Origin: Bacillota bacterium
Lineage (GTDB): Bacteria > Bacillota > Bacilli > Paenibacillales > NBRC-103111
NCBI GenBank assembly: GCA_023386955.1
Contig: JAEWIS010000015.1
Coordinates: 1-55,173 of the forward strand
Length of the DNA: 55,173 bases
Direction: 5' to 3'
Shown here in pieces: positions 8,155 through 15,775 of the stretch. Each line of letters opens with the position of its first letter. Position 1 is the first letter of the stretch. The notes under the pieces were generated by a model that saw only the letters and a program-made list of their open reading frames with translations, was not told the DNA's origin and did not search any database. A program made the translations under genes and the position numbers.

Positions 8155-8829
8155 TTAAATCCACTGAACAACCTCTTCCATCGGACGTCTTGTTTTGGGC
8201 TGGGGCTCCTTGGCGCGGTAGCCGAACCCGGCCATTACGGATACGCCGAAATGCTCCGGATCGAGAATGCCCTCTTCCTGCAGGATGCTCTCCACCGCTG
8301 CCGGATTGAAGCCTTCGATGGGGCAGGAGTCGATGCCCAGGAACGCAGCCGCCGTCAGCATATTGCCTAATGCAATATAGCTTTGTTTGCAGGCCCAGTC
8401 AAACAGCGCACGGTCATTCCCCAGCAGATTGAATTCATTGCGCTGGAAATTTTCGTACACAGCCTTCATCTTCTCTGCCACAGCCTCCGGCAGCTTCTTC
8501 ACCTCGGTCATCATCTGGGTGATGTAATTGCCGCTATAGATCACGTCTTTGGACTTCCGGGCCAGGATAATGACAAAATGGCTGGCACCGTTCAGACTAT
8601 TCTGCGCGCCCCAGGACACCGGGAAAAGCTTCTGCTTCAGCGCCTTGTCCTGGATCACCAGGAATTTCCACGGCTCAAAGCCGAAGGAGCTGGGGGACAG
8701 TCTCCCCGCCTCCAGAATCGTGTTGAAATCCTCCGGGGTTATGATCTTCTCCGGATCAAACTGCTTGCAGGCATGGCGGAACTCCATTACATCCAGGATC
8801 TGCTGATTTTTCGTGGAAAGGGTTGACAT
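8155..8829 (-). CDS. NAD(P)H-dependent nitroreductase, NfsB/YfkO-like
   Basis: A 224-residue flavoprotein of the nitroreductase family. It carries the FMN-binding RHACKQFDPEK start, the GRLSPSSFGFEPWKFLVIQD segment (substrate/FMN pocket), and the C-terminal FGYRAKEPQPKTRRP motif. It would reduce nitroaromatics, quinones or flavins with NAD(P)H in the cytoplasm. The start at 8829 (MSTLSTKNQ) is chosen over a longer frame because AGAGGCGG lies upstream and the protein then aligns with the family. It is transcribed divergently from an HxlR-family regulator. That pairing recalls the Bacillus HypR regulator and its target HypO (YfkO), so redox or electrophile control is likely. Confidence 0.9.
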   Translation of the reverse strand: MSTLSTKNQQILDVMEFRHACKQFDPEKIITPEDFNTILEAGRLSPSSFGFEPWKFLVIQDKALKQKLFPVSWGAQNSLNGASHFVIILARKSKDVIYSGNYITQMMTEVKKLPEAVAEKMKAVYENFQRNEFNLLGNDRALFDWACKQSYIALGNMLTAAAFLGIDSCPIEGFNPAAVESILQEEGILDPEHFGVSVMAGFGYRAKEPQPKTRRPMEEVVQWI

Positions 8830-8904
8830 TATCAAAACCCGCCTCTCATTTGGTATGCTTTTACCATAGCATAACCATATACCGGATTGTAGTACGCACA
8901 TTTT

Positions 8905-8919
8905 TGATATACAATATCA
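8905..8919. promoter_or_regulatory. palindrome in the nitroreductase/HxlR divergent region
   Basis: TGATATACAATATCA has perfect six-base arms about a three-base centre, with more ATATC-like sequence just beyond. It lies in the 139-bp region between the two divergent starts and is the best candidate operator for the HxlR regulator. Confidence 0.5.
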
Positions 8920-8968
8920 TATTAATATCCTAAGTATCTTTTTTATCCTAGGGGGAGAGTGAAGAGGA

Positions 8969-9346
8969 ATGGACCATTGTGAAGCTCCGGCAAAGCATCA
9001 GCCCTGCGCCGTGGAAATCACCTTGAATATTATCAGCGGCAAATGGAAGGGCATTATCCTGTACCGGCTGCTGGACGGTAAAAAGCGGTTTAATGAGCTT
9101 AAACGGCGCATCCCCAATGTGACCCACCGGACGTTGACCCTGCAGCTGCGGGAGCTGGAGGCGGACGGGATTTTGAAACGGACCGTCTACGCAGAGGTTC
9201 CTCCCCGGGTGGAATATGAGCTGACGGAGCTGGGGCTGTCCATGACCCCCATTCTGAAGGCTATCTATGATTGGGGAGTCAGCTACCGGGACAGCCAGCA
9301 ACAGCAATCCGCTGCAGCTCTGGAGGCCTCGGGCGGGCAAGCCTAA
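8969..9346 (+). CDS. HxlR/DUF24-family winged-helix regulator
   Basis: A 125-residue DNA-binding protein with the HxlR pattern: NIISGKWKGIILYRLLDGKKRFNELKRRIPNVTHRTLTLQLRELEADGILKR...VPPRVEYELTELG. Cys4 and Cys13 precede the first helix. DUF24 regulators such as YodB, CatR and HypR sense oxidants through an N-terminal cysteine, and Cys13 fits that place. No second cysteine is seen near residue 50, so a HypR-style disulfide to that site is unlikely. It is divergent from the nitroreductase it probably controls and is followed 30 bp later by an AraC-type regulator. Confidence 0.9.
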   Translation: MDHCEAPAKHQPCAVEITLNIISGKWKGIILYRLLDGKKRFNELKRRIPNVTHRTLTLQLRELEADGILKRTVYAEVPPRVEYELTELGLSMTPILKAIYDWGVSYRDSQQQQSAAALEASGGQA

Positions 9347-9376
9347 CGGGCAAAAAATCGGAAGAGGCAGAGGAGG

Positions 9377-10171
9377 ATGGCCGTTTTGATGCGGATTTAT
9401 GCGGCCGACGATCATATTATGGTGCTGACCGATGCGGTGGATGCCAGCTTCCACCGCCATCTGTACGTGCAGCTTTCCATTTCGCTGGATAAGGAATTTT
9501 ATGTGGAGGTGGACGGCACACGCTTCCTGTGCAACGGGATCGTGCTGGATTCGCAATTGGAGCACGGCATGGACAGCAACAGCGGCAGGCAGCTGTTTTT
9601 ATTGGCGGACCGTGCTTCGGATCTGGCGGCCAGCCTTCGTGCTGCTTTTCTGGAGCGGGAGGGCGAACGTTATGCCCTGCTGCTCGGAGAGACGGGACGC
9701 CGGATCGGCCAGCTGCTGGACCGGGAACCGGAGCTGTGGGAGCAGGCCGGGAACTATCCGCAGCTGCTATCCCGTGTGCTGGAGCTGCTGGGCATTGTTG
9801 ACCGGACAACGGTGAACCGGCGGATCTCCGATGAGAGAGTGAGGCAAACGGTGAAGGCGCTGCGGACCGGCCGCCTGAGCGGCTTGACCATGGCGGATCT
9901 GGCCCGGCGCACCTTTCTTTCGCCCAGTAGGCTCTCCCACCTGTTCAAGGCCGAAACCGGCATGCCCCTGGGCAGCTATATGGCGCTGCACAAGCTGGAG
10001 AGCGCCATGCAGCATCTGCTGGAGCATGGCAACGCCACAGAAGCCGCCATGGAGGCGGGCTTCGACAGCCCCTCCCATTTTGCCGCGGCCAGCAAAAAAA
10101 TCCTGGGCATGAGCGCCACCTCCATCCGGCGGGATAGCGTCTTTTTGAAAGTTTCCCTCTTCGCCCCGTGA
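9377..10171 (+). CDS. AraC-family transcriptional regulator
   Basis: A regulator of about 260 residues. The C-terminal 100 residues form the two helix-turn-helix AraC domain: MADLARRTFLSPSRLSHLFKAE and the ATEAAMEAGFDSPSHFAAASKK second helix pair. The N-terminal half looks like a cupin sensing domain with no recognisable ligand motif. The start is uncertain: the ATG at 9377 touches its AGGAGG, while the ATG at 9389 sits 12 bases away. It follows the HxlR gene in the same direction and is followed 27 bp on by a transglutaminase-like gene, so the three may form an operon. Confidence 0.88.
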   Translation: MAVLMRIYAADDHIMVLTDAVDASFHRHLYVQLSISLDKEFYVEVDGTRFLCNGIVLDSQLEHGMDSNSGRQLFLLADRASDLAASLRAAFLEREGERYALLLGETGRRIGQLLDREPELWEQAGNYPQLLSRVLELLGIVDRTTVNRRISDERVRQTVKALRTGRLSGLTMADLARRTFLSPSRLSHLFKAETGMPLGSYMALHKLESAMQHLLEHGNATEAAMEAGFDSPSHFAAASKKILGMSATSIRRDSVFLKVSLFAP

Positions 10172-10198
10172 TACGCTTGGATCAGGAGGTGCTTGAGG

Positions 10199-10921
10199 AT
10201 GGAGCATACGAATCCGATGGAGCGGTTTTTGAAACCAACGGCAATTCTGGACTATAAGGATGCGGGGATAAGGAAGCTGGTGGAGAGGCGCGGCTGGCTT
10301 GGCCTGGACAATAACGGGAAGATTTTGCAGATCTATAACTTTGTCCGGGATGAGATCACTTTTGGCTATAACGAGGATGACGCTATTCCGGCTTCTGCGG
10401 TGCTTGCGGATGGTTACGGGCAGTGCAACACCAAGGGGGTCCTGTTTATGGCGCTGCTCCGCGCCGCAGGCATTCCATGCCGGATGCACGGCTTTACCAT
10501 TGACAAAAAGCTGCAAAAGGGAGCCATGAAGGGCTTTTATTACCGGCTGTCGCCGCCGGAAATTCTGCATAGCTGGGTCGAGGTTTATGTGGAGGAGCAG
10601 AGCAGGTGGATTAATATGGAGGGTTTTATTCTCGACCTGCCTTACCTGTCCAAGCTGCAGCGGAAATTCTCCGATTGTACGGGCTCCTTCTGCGGGTATG
10701 GGGTAGCTGTAGCGGATTTCCGGAATCCTCCGGTACAGTGGGAAGGCAACGATACCTACATCCAAAAGGAAGGTATCGTCAGGGACTTCGGGGTCTTCGA
10801 CGGTCCGGACGAGCTGTTCGCCGCACAGCAACAGGGACTGGGACCGGTTAAAAGGTGTTTGTTCCGGTATGTGATCCGGCATCTGATGAACCGGAATGTC
10901 CGCCGTATCCGCAACGGGTAG
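10199..10921 (+). CDS. transglutaminase-like (cysteine protease fold) protein
   Basis: A 240-residue cytoplasmic protein. The catalytic cysteine motif GYGQCNTKG (Cys76) and the histidine motif LHSWVEVYV (His124) are clear. The residue where transglutaminase-core proteins usually have Asp (the RWINME segment) appears to be Asn139, so activity as protease or acyltransferase is uncertain. The ATG at 10199 sits eight bases after AGGAGGT and is preferred over the TTG at 10193. The substrate is unknown. It is the last gene of the HxlR-AraC group and is followed by a terminator hairpin. Confidence 0.82.
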   Translation: MEHTNPMERFLKPTAILDYKDAGIRKLVERRGWLGLDNNGKILQIYNFVRDEITFGYNEDDAIPASAVLADGYGQCNTKGVLFMALLRAAGIPCRMHGFTIDKKLQKGAMKGFYYRLSPPEILHSWVEVYVEEQSRWINMEGFILDLPYLSKLQRKFSDCTGSFCGYGVAVADFRNPPVQWEGNDTYIQKEGIVRDFGVFDGPDELFAAQQQGLGPVKRCLFRYVIRHLMNRNVRRIRNG

Positions 10922-10935
10922 ACGCCGGTCAGGCC

Positions 10936-10976
10936 AAAGGGGAGCTGTTACGTGCTTTGTTGAGACAGCTCCCTTC
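10936..10976. terminator. hairpin between convergent genes
   Basis: AAGGGGAGCTGT pairs with ACAGCTCCCTT around a 16-base loop. CGTTTGGG follows on the plus strand. It lies between the convergent transglutaminase-like and small membrane protein genes and may terminate both. Confidence 0.6.
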
Positions 10977-10987
10977 GTTTGGGCCGG

Positions 10988-11245
10988 TTATTGCAGCTTG
11001 CTGATCCGTCTCAGGTTGATTATGTTTGATATCACCGTTGCCATCCCCCCGAAAAAGCTTCCCCACCCCCAAATACTGTCGAGCACAATACCGACAACCC
11101 CCACACCAAGCAGGATCATGCCGATGGCGCTGCCGACATACGAGCCGGTTTGGGCAACCTTGCGGGAAGGATATTCACCGCTTGCGGCACGTTTGGTGAA
11201 AGCGGCCATTTTTTCGTTGTGGGCCTTCAAATCGAATTTTTTCAT
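10988..11245 (-). CDS. small two-helix membrane protein
   Basis: An 85-residue protein with a charged N-terminus (MKKFDLKAHNEKMAAFTKRAA) and two hydrophobic stretches: about 38-56 (IGMILLGVGVVGIVLDSIW) and a weaker one at 60-75. A basic tail follows. GGAGGAGCAGT precedes the ATG. It starts 11 bp after the TetR-family gene and is probably co-transcribed with it, so it may be the product that regulator controls. No family is recognised. Confidence 0.65.
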   Translation of the reverse strand: MKKFDLKAHNEKMAAFTKRAASGEYPSRKVAQTGSYVGSAIGMILLGVGVVGIVLDSIWGWGSFFGGMATVISNIINLRRISKLQ

Positions 11246-11256
11246 TACTGCTCCTC

Positions 11257-11844
11257 CTATTCGAAGATGTGATCCAATACATGATCCAGCATAAAATCAA
11301 ACACCTGGAAATGGTCGTACAGCAGCTTTTCCTTATTCGCAGCAATGTTCAACATGGAAGCCAGCACGGACAAGGCCATCTCCTCCGGAATCCGCAGGGT
11401 CAAATAGGACTTGGCCAGGAGCCGCTTGGCCCCGGCCAGACTGTCAAAGCTGATGGCCTGCTTTTCCTCAGGCGCCAGCTTATTGATAAACCCGGTAAAA
11501 TCGGCGCTTGCCGTGTCGTAGAGGAATGGGCTTTTATCGTATTCGGCATACACGGCCTTCAGCGCTTTGGCCAAACCCGACTTCCCCGGCTCCTCCGCCA
11601 GAATATCCTCCATCAAGGCATACAGACTTTGCTGCACATCCAGCAGAGTCTCATAAAACAGCCGTTCCTTGGACGGAAAAAAAATATAAAACGCACCTTT
11701 GGAAATGCCGGCCTTCTGGCAAAGCTCATCGATGTTGGTCCGTTTGTAGCCATAATGTTTCCAGCTGAGTCTGCAGCTGTCGATGAGGATGCCGCGGATA
11801 TTCTGTTTTTCCTGCTCGCTGAAGCTTTTGGGCAAAAGACTCAC
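11257..11844 (-). CDS. TetR/AcrR-family transcriptional regulator
   Basis: A 195-residue regulator. The N-terminal HTH reads IRGILIDSCRLSWKHYGYKRTNIDELCQKAGISKGAFYIFFPSKERLFYE, a classic TetR pattern in which the recognition helix ends in GAFYxFFxSKE. The C-terminal ligand-binding domain is variable and gives no ligand clue. It is the first gene of a two-gene unit with a small membrane protein. A direct repeat of ATGATCAAGC lies just upstream and may be its operator, implying autoregulation. Confidence 0.9.
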   Translation of the reverse strand: MSLLPKSFSEQEKQNIRGILIDSCRLSWKHYGYKRTNIDELCQKAGISKGAFYIFFPSKERLFYETLLDVQQSLYALMEDILAEEPGKSGLAKALKAVYAEYDKSPFLYDTASADFTGFINKLAPEEKQAISFDSLAGAKRLLAKSYLTLRIPEEMALSVLASMLNIAANKEKLLYDHFQVFDFMLDHVLDHIFE

Positions 11845-11858
11845 TCCGTTGTGGGTTT

Positions 11859-11885
11859 ATGATCAAGCTTTGTTCATGATCAAGC
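11859..11885. promoter_or_regulatory. direct repeat upstream of the TetR gene
   Basis: ATGATCAAGC occurs at 11859-11868 and again at 11876-11885, a 17-bp period, 15 to 41 bp upstream of the start codon. TGATCA is itself palindromic. It is a candidate TetR operator. Confidence 0.45.
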
Positions 11886-11970
11886 ATTTCAGTTATTGTG
11901 ACTGTATTTATTTTTTTAGTCATATATATCATAATCCATACTTTCACTGTCGTCAATCCGGAAGCACACT

Positions 11971-12018
11971 AAAAAACCCAAGAAGCAAAAGCCGGTTACA
12001 GCTTTTCTTCCCGGGTTT
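11971..12018 (-). terminator. intrinsic terminator of the gene at 12047-12703
   Basis: On the minus strand AAACCCGGGAAGAAAAGC pairs with GCTTTTGCTTCTTGGGTTT with small bulges, and a T run follows (complement of 11971-11976). Confidence 0.75.
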
Positions 12019-12046
12019 GTCCACCGGAAGGCATTGTGAAGACGGG

Positions 12047-12703
12047 TTATGCCACCGGATACCCGATCGCCTCCAACTCCTCTAGGGCAGAAACGCTGTC
12101 TCTGTCCGGATTGAGGGCAGCAATAATAGCAGCGGTAACGGGCTCCAGCCGGTAAATGGAGGCCACAGCCTCCAACTGGCCCTCTCTTTCCGCCATTTCG
12201 TAATAATCCTTGGCCCACTCCAACCAGGCATCGGCATCGATGAAGATGAGGCCCAACAGAAAGCCCTCCCCATCATCCTCATCCTCAGGAATCACCACAT
12301 TTCCTTTTTTCCAGGCGGTATCCGTTGGGGTTCTCCACAGGCAAAAGGTCACATCCTCCCGCTCCGTCTCTTCCCCCAGAAGTGCCAGCAGGTCACCGGG
12401 CACATCCTCGTAAATCCCCGGCGCAACCGTTTCTTCCTCATTGGCATAAGGTGACAGCGCGGATTCATGGTCGAAGCCCTTCATTACAGCGCCTGCTTCA
12501 TGGAACAATATGTACATATGGTCTCCTGACCCGTTGTCAATCTTCACCATATCGGTTCCATCCGAAACATTCCGGTGGAAGTGATGAAGACGCAGATACT
12601 CCTCGTGACCCTCAACCAAAATAATATCCAGTGCTGCCTGGGACCGCAGGATGCCCTTCAGCACCTCCGGCACTGGTAAAGCGTGGTGTGCTGCTATTGA
12701 CAT
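12047..12703 (-). CDS. hypothetical acidic cytoplasmic protein
   Basis: A 218-residue acidic protein with no signal peptide or membrane segment and no family I recognise. Visible features are an N-terminal beta-rich half (HHFHRNVSDGTDMVKIDNGSGDHMYILFHEAG), an acidic loop PEDEDDGEGF, and a helical C-terminal part. The overall look resembles SMI1/SUKH-like or immunity-type domains, but no defining motif is seen. The ATG at 12703 is chosen because GAGGAGAATGA lies seven bases ahead; the ATG two codons upstream overlaps that site. It follows the nitroreductase-GNAT fusion by 40 bp and may share its transcript. Confidence 0.6.
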   Translation of the reverse strand: MSIAAHHALPVPEVLKGILRSQAALDIILVEGHEEYLRLHHFHRNVSDGTDMVKIDNGSGDHMYILFHEAGAVMKGFDHESALSPYANEEETVAPGIYEDVPGDLLALLGEETEREDVTFCLWRTPTDTAWKKGNVVIPEDEDDGEGFLLGLIFIDADAWLEWAKDYYEMAEREGQLEAVASIYRLEPVTAAIIAALNPDRDSVSALEELEAIGYPVA

Positions 12704-12743
12704 ATTCATTCTCCTCTTGTTGTGGTCCGGACTCCCCTGTGGC

Positions 12744-13853
12744 TTACAGCCTTTTGCGGTACATCAGCTCATCGGAGCGGCTATATCCCTGCAGCTCATA
12801 AAAATGCTGGGCGCCGGTGTTGGTTTTGCCGGTGAACAGCTGGAAGCTCCTCACATGTTGGTCCCTGAAATAGCTCTCCGCCGAAGCCATCAATGCGGAG
12901 GCCACCCCTTGCCTGCGGTATTCCTCGCGGACAAACAGCTCCGTAATCTCGATATAGTTGGTGTCGTAGCACATGGAAACACTAAGCTGCACGCAGCAGA
13001 AGCCGGCAGGTTCACCGTTTACCTCGGCGATCAGCACTGTTTCGCGCGGATTGTGGCGGATCGCTTCTGTAAGCAGCTCTACTGTTGTGGAGCCTTGTCC
13101 GTTAAACAGCTCATTCATGGCAAAAAGGGCCGGGACATCAGCGGTTTGGGCCTTCCTGACACTGACCCGTCCGCCAGGAGAGGAAGGATCAGAGCCAGCC
13201 TGTGGCTGCGCCGCTGCGGCAGGTTTGTCCGGTTGCAGCTCCACCGGGCTGCTGTATGTATTGCGGAAGGTTATCTCCCGGACCGGTCTGCGGGTGATCT
13301 CCTTCGGCGCCCCCGCGGGATATCCCACCGGCAGCAGAAACAGGCAGACCACATCCTCCGGCAGACGGAGAATCCGGCTTGCCTCGGCAATGTCCACAAA
13401 CCCCACAAAACAAGCCGCCAGCCCATGGGAAACCGCCGTCAGAAACATATGCTCCGCCGGAATCAGCGGGGCGGCATTGGCGAACAGGGTGCGTACGCTC
13501 TTACGGTCAACGTACCCGTTGAGATAATCCAGGAACGGTCCGCCGAAGCGGGTCCGGTTAACCATCAGGCCAAAATCCTCCTCCGGCAGGTTCCTCAGAT
13601 CCGCTTCCAGTCTGGCGCAGCAGGCAATCACTACGGGCGCTTCGGCAATCCACATCTGCTCTCCTGCAGCGGTAACCAGCGCGGTTTTGGTCACGGGATC
13701 ATCCACCAGGCCGAAGATGTGGCTTTGTCCGTTCCCCGCCGACGGTGCGGTCTGCGCCGCCTCCAGCATCTCCTCCAGAATATCCGCTCCGATGGGAGTA
13801 GGCAGGAATGTGCGGGCGGATCTCCTTTTACGGAACACTTCTCTCATATGCAT
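12744..13853 (-). CDS. nitroreductase - GNAT acetyltransferase fusion
   Basis: A 369-residue two-domain protein. Residues 1-205 form a nitroreductase-family domain (MREVFRKRRSARTFLPTPI, then AAQTAPSAGNGQSHIF and a C-terminal VGYPAGAPKEITRRPVREI). A low-complexity Ala/Pro/Gln/Ser linker spans about 206-230. Residues 231-369 form a GNAT domain with the acetyl-CoA loop VREEYRRQGVASALM and the YELQGYSRS end. The frame is continuous, so this is a true fusion. It may reduce and then N-acetylate the same compound, as expected for detoxifying a nitroaromatic to an arylamine; that is inference. AGGGGAG precedes the ATG. Confidence 0.85.
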   Translation of the reverse strand: MHMREVFRKRRSARTFLPTPIGADILEEMLEAAQTAPSAGNGQSHIFGLVDDPVTKTALVTAAGEQMWIAEAPVVIACCARLEADLRNLPEEDFGLMVNRTRFGGPFLDYLNGYVDRKSVRTLFANAAPLIPAEHMFLTAVSHGLAACFVGFVDIAEASRILRLPEDVVCLFLLPVGYPAGAPKEITRRPVREITFRNTYSSPVELQPDKPAAAAQPQAGSDPSSPGGRVSVRKAQTADVPALFAMNELFNGQGSTTVELLTEAIRHNPRETVLIAEVNGEPAGFCCVQLSVSMCYDTNYIEITELFVREEYRRQGVASALMASAESYFRDQHVRSFQLFTGKTNTGAQHFYELQGYSRSDELMYRKRL

Positions 13854-13966
13854 GTGCAGCTCCCCTAACGATAAGGCATGTTAACCTAAGTGTAGCAAAG
13901 GCAGGAGGCGACTTGTTGGGAAAGTATGGGTCTAAACAGTTCTTTCGCGGGACCGCATAAGGATCA

Positions 13967-14104
13967 GCATGGTGATACGTAAGGTCCGGCACGGTGATAC
14001 GTGGGGATTCGATGTTACGTAAGGGTTCGGCATGATGATACGTGGGATCCGATGATACGTAAGGGTTCGGCATGGTGAAACGTGGAATCCGGTGATACAT
14101 AGGG
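13967..14104. repeat. degenerate tandem repeat, about 40-bp period
   Basis: About 3.5 copies alternate a half-unit like GCATGGTGATACGTAAGG with one like GATGATACGTGGGATCC. The common core is TGATACGT. An open frame on the minus strand is produced only by the repeat periodicity. It starts the 627-bp gene-free stretch 13854-14480, which also holds array B and the 37-bp repeat; no gene is seen there. Confidence 0.75.
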
Positions 14105-14114
14105 ACCCTGTAAG

Positions 14115-14300
14115 TCTAACGGCGGCAGGAGCCGCTATTTGGCGGTTTTTGGGCGGCGGGGAAATCTAACGGAAGCCACAGCCGTTATTTCCGATTTTTC
14201 GACCCGAAGCATACCCTTTTGGGGCAAATAGCGGCTGTGACCGCCGTTAAAATTTTTCCCAGGGCTAAAACAGGCCAATAAGGGCTGTGGCCGCCGTTAG
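14115..14300. repeat. array B: four-unit convergent repeat, 50-bp period
   Basis: Units of the form TCTAACGGCGG...GCCGCTATTTGG start at 14115 and 14165. Inverted units ending in CCGTTA (14244-14249, 14294-14299) follow. Spacing is exactly 50 bp on each side. It has the same unit family as array E (37955-38091) and the same geometry as arrays A, C and D. Confidence 0.92.
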
Positions 14301-14326
14301 CCGCGGGAATTCAGTGGGCTGCCAGG

Positions 14327-14419
14327 GAGAGACCGGTGGGCTGAACACGGCAGCTGCTCCGGGGAGAGGCCGGTGGGCTGACCCTGGCAGCTGCGCCAAG
14401 GGAGAGACCAGTGGGCTGA
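14327..14419. repeat. 37-38-bp tandem repeat, three copies
   Basis: GAGAGACCGGTGGGCTGA recurs at 14327, 14364 and 14402 with single changes, and GGCAGCTGC lies between copies. It directly follows array B. Confidence 0.8.
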
Positions 14420-14480
14420 CACCGTGGCCTATACCCCGGCCGGCATCCTCTCCAGCCGCCCCACTCCACGGCTTCAGCTC

Positions 14481-15380
14481 CTATTTCTCCTCCAGGGCCG
14501 AGCGGATGTCCGGATAGCGGTAGCGGAAGCCCGCCTCCAGCGCCTTGCCGGGAAGAACCCGCTGGCCCTCCAGCAGCAGCGCGGACATCTCGCCCAGGGC
14601 AAGCCGCAGCGGCGCCCCCGGTGCCTTGAGCCATGCGAAGCTGTGGAGCACCTCCGCCGCCGCTTGGGCAAACTCGCGGTTTTGCACCGGCTGGGGCGCC
14701 GTTGCATTGATGATGCCGGACATGGCCTCATGGTCCAGCACATACTGGATCAGACGGACCAGATCCTGGCGGTGGATCCAGGACATCCACTGCTCCCCGC
14801 TGCCCAAGGGGCCTCCCACGAAAACGCGGAAGGGCAGCAGCATCAGCGGCAGCGCCCCGCCGTCCCGGTCCAGGACAATGCCGAAGCGAAGCACCGCTCT
14901 CCTCCGGGCGGGAATGGAGGCTGCTGCCGCCTCCCAGTCCCGGACTACCCCGGAGAGGAAATCTCCTTCGCCCAGGGAGCTGTCCTCCGTGAAGGTCCCG
15001 GAGCGGGAAAAGCCGTAAGCATTGATGCCGGAGGCTTGGATCAGCACCTCCGGGAGAGCATCCGCCGATTCCAGCAGCCGGGACAGCCGGTCGGCCGTCT
15101 CCACCCGGGAATCGCGGATTTTCTCCTTGGCTGCGGGGGTCCAGCGCTGGTTGATGGTTTCGCCCGCCAGATTCACCACGGCGTCCACGTTCTTCAACAG
15201 CTGGGGCTGAGCCTCCAGCGCCTCCCAGCTGACCAAGGTGAACGCCGCATCCCCCTCCGCCGGCAGCACGGCGGCCCCTCCTCTCCGGCTGATGATCCAG
15301 CCGCCATGTCCCGCTTCGGCCAGCGCTGCGGTGAGAGCGCTGCCAACAAAACCTGTGCCGCCCGTGATCAGAATGTTCAT
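14481..15380 (-). CDS. SDR39U1/TIGR01777-family NAD(P)-dependent epimerase-like protein
   Basis: A 299-residue extended short-chain dehydrogenase homologue. The Rossmann motif ITGGTGFVGSAL starts at residue 5, followed by NLAGETINQRW (the family's signature loop), QASGINAYGF and IHRQDLVRLIQYVL. The C-terminal end GALEAGFRYRYPDIRSALE-type region matches the DUF1731 tail of the family (YfhF in Bacillus). It binds NAD(P), but its substrate is not known for any close relative I can name. A GGGGAGG site precedes the ATG. It stands alone between arrays B and C. Confidence 0.92.
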   Translation of the reverse strand: MNILITGGTGFVGSALTAALAEAGHGGWIISRRGGAAVLPAEGDAAFTLVSWEALEAQPQLLKNVDAVVNLAGETINQRWTPAAKEKIRDSRVETADRLSRLLESADALPEVLIQASGINAYGFSRSGTFTEDSSLGEGDFLSGVVRDWEAAAASIPARRRAVLRFGIVLDRDGGALPLMLLPFRVFVGGPLGSGEQWMSWIHRQDLVRLIQYVLDHEAMSGIINATAPQPVQNREFAQAAAEVLHSFAWLKAPGAPLRLALGEMSALLLEGQRVLPGKALEAGFRYRYPDIRSALEEK

Positions 15381-15521
15381 GCCGTTTCCTGCCTCCCCTT
15401 TTGCCTAAAGTAAATTTCCATATATCTTCTGCATCCGCGTCTGGGTTAGAGCGGGTTTCATACAGCCCTCCGCCACGCCCATCTACAGGGTGCGGGTGTG
15501 TTCTGGGACAGCGTCGTGGCG

Positions 15522-15703
15522 TAACGGAACTGAGCGACTCTTAGACTGGCAAATTTGCTGTTTTCGACGGCTAACGGAACTGAGAAGCGCTTAGCAGGGA
15601 AAAACGGGCTCTTCAGAGTAAAATGAGGCCTGTAAGAGTCGCTGAGTTCCGTTAAAAAGCAAAGTTGCTCCAAAACCGCATGTAAGGGTCTCTGAGTTCC
15701 GTT
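15522..15703. repeat. array C: four-unit convergent repeat, 50-bp period
   Basis: Units beginning TAACGGAACTGAG and ending CTTA lie at 15522-15543 and 15572-15593. Inverted units ending TGAGTTCCGTTA lie at 15632-15653 and 15682-15703. Spacing is 50 bp on each side and 38 bp separate the inner units. The unit is nearly the same as in array D, 15 kb away. It fills most of the gene-free gap 15381-15775. Confidence 0.95.
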
Positions 15704-15760
15704 AGCGTTGTGCCATTAGTATAGTACCGTTAGCGTTATGCCATTAGTATAGTGCCGTTA
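15699..15760. repeat. 28-bp tandem repeat, 2.3 copies
   Basis: CCGTTAGCGTTGTGCCATTA plus eight more bases repeats at 15699 and 15727, and CCGTTAGC starts a third copy at 15755. The repeat grows directly out of the last unit of array C, as if by slippage. Confidence 0.85.
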
Positions 15761-15775
15761 GCATACGTAATGCGG

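Noticed and set aside
13828..14100. 90-codon minus-strand frame with repeated YHH and PYxxP motifs
   Set aside because: The frame is created by the tandem DNA repeat at 13967-14104 and has no ribosome site.
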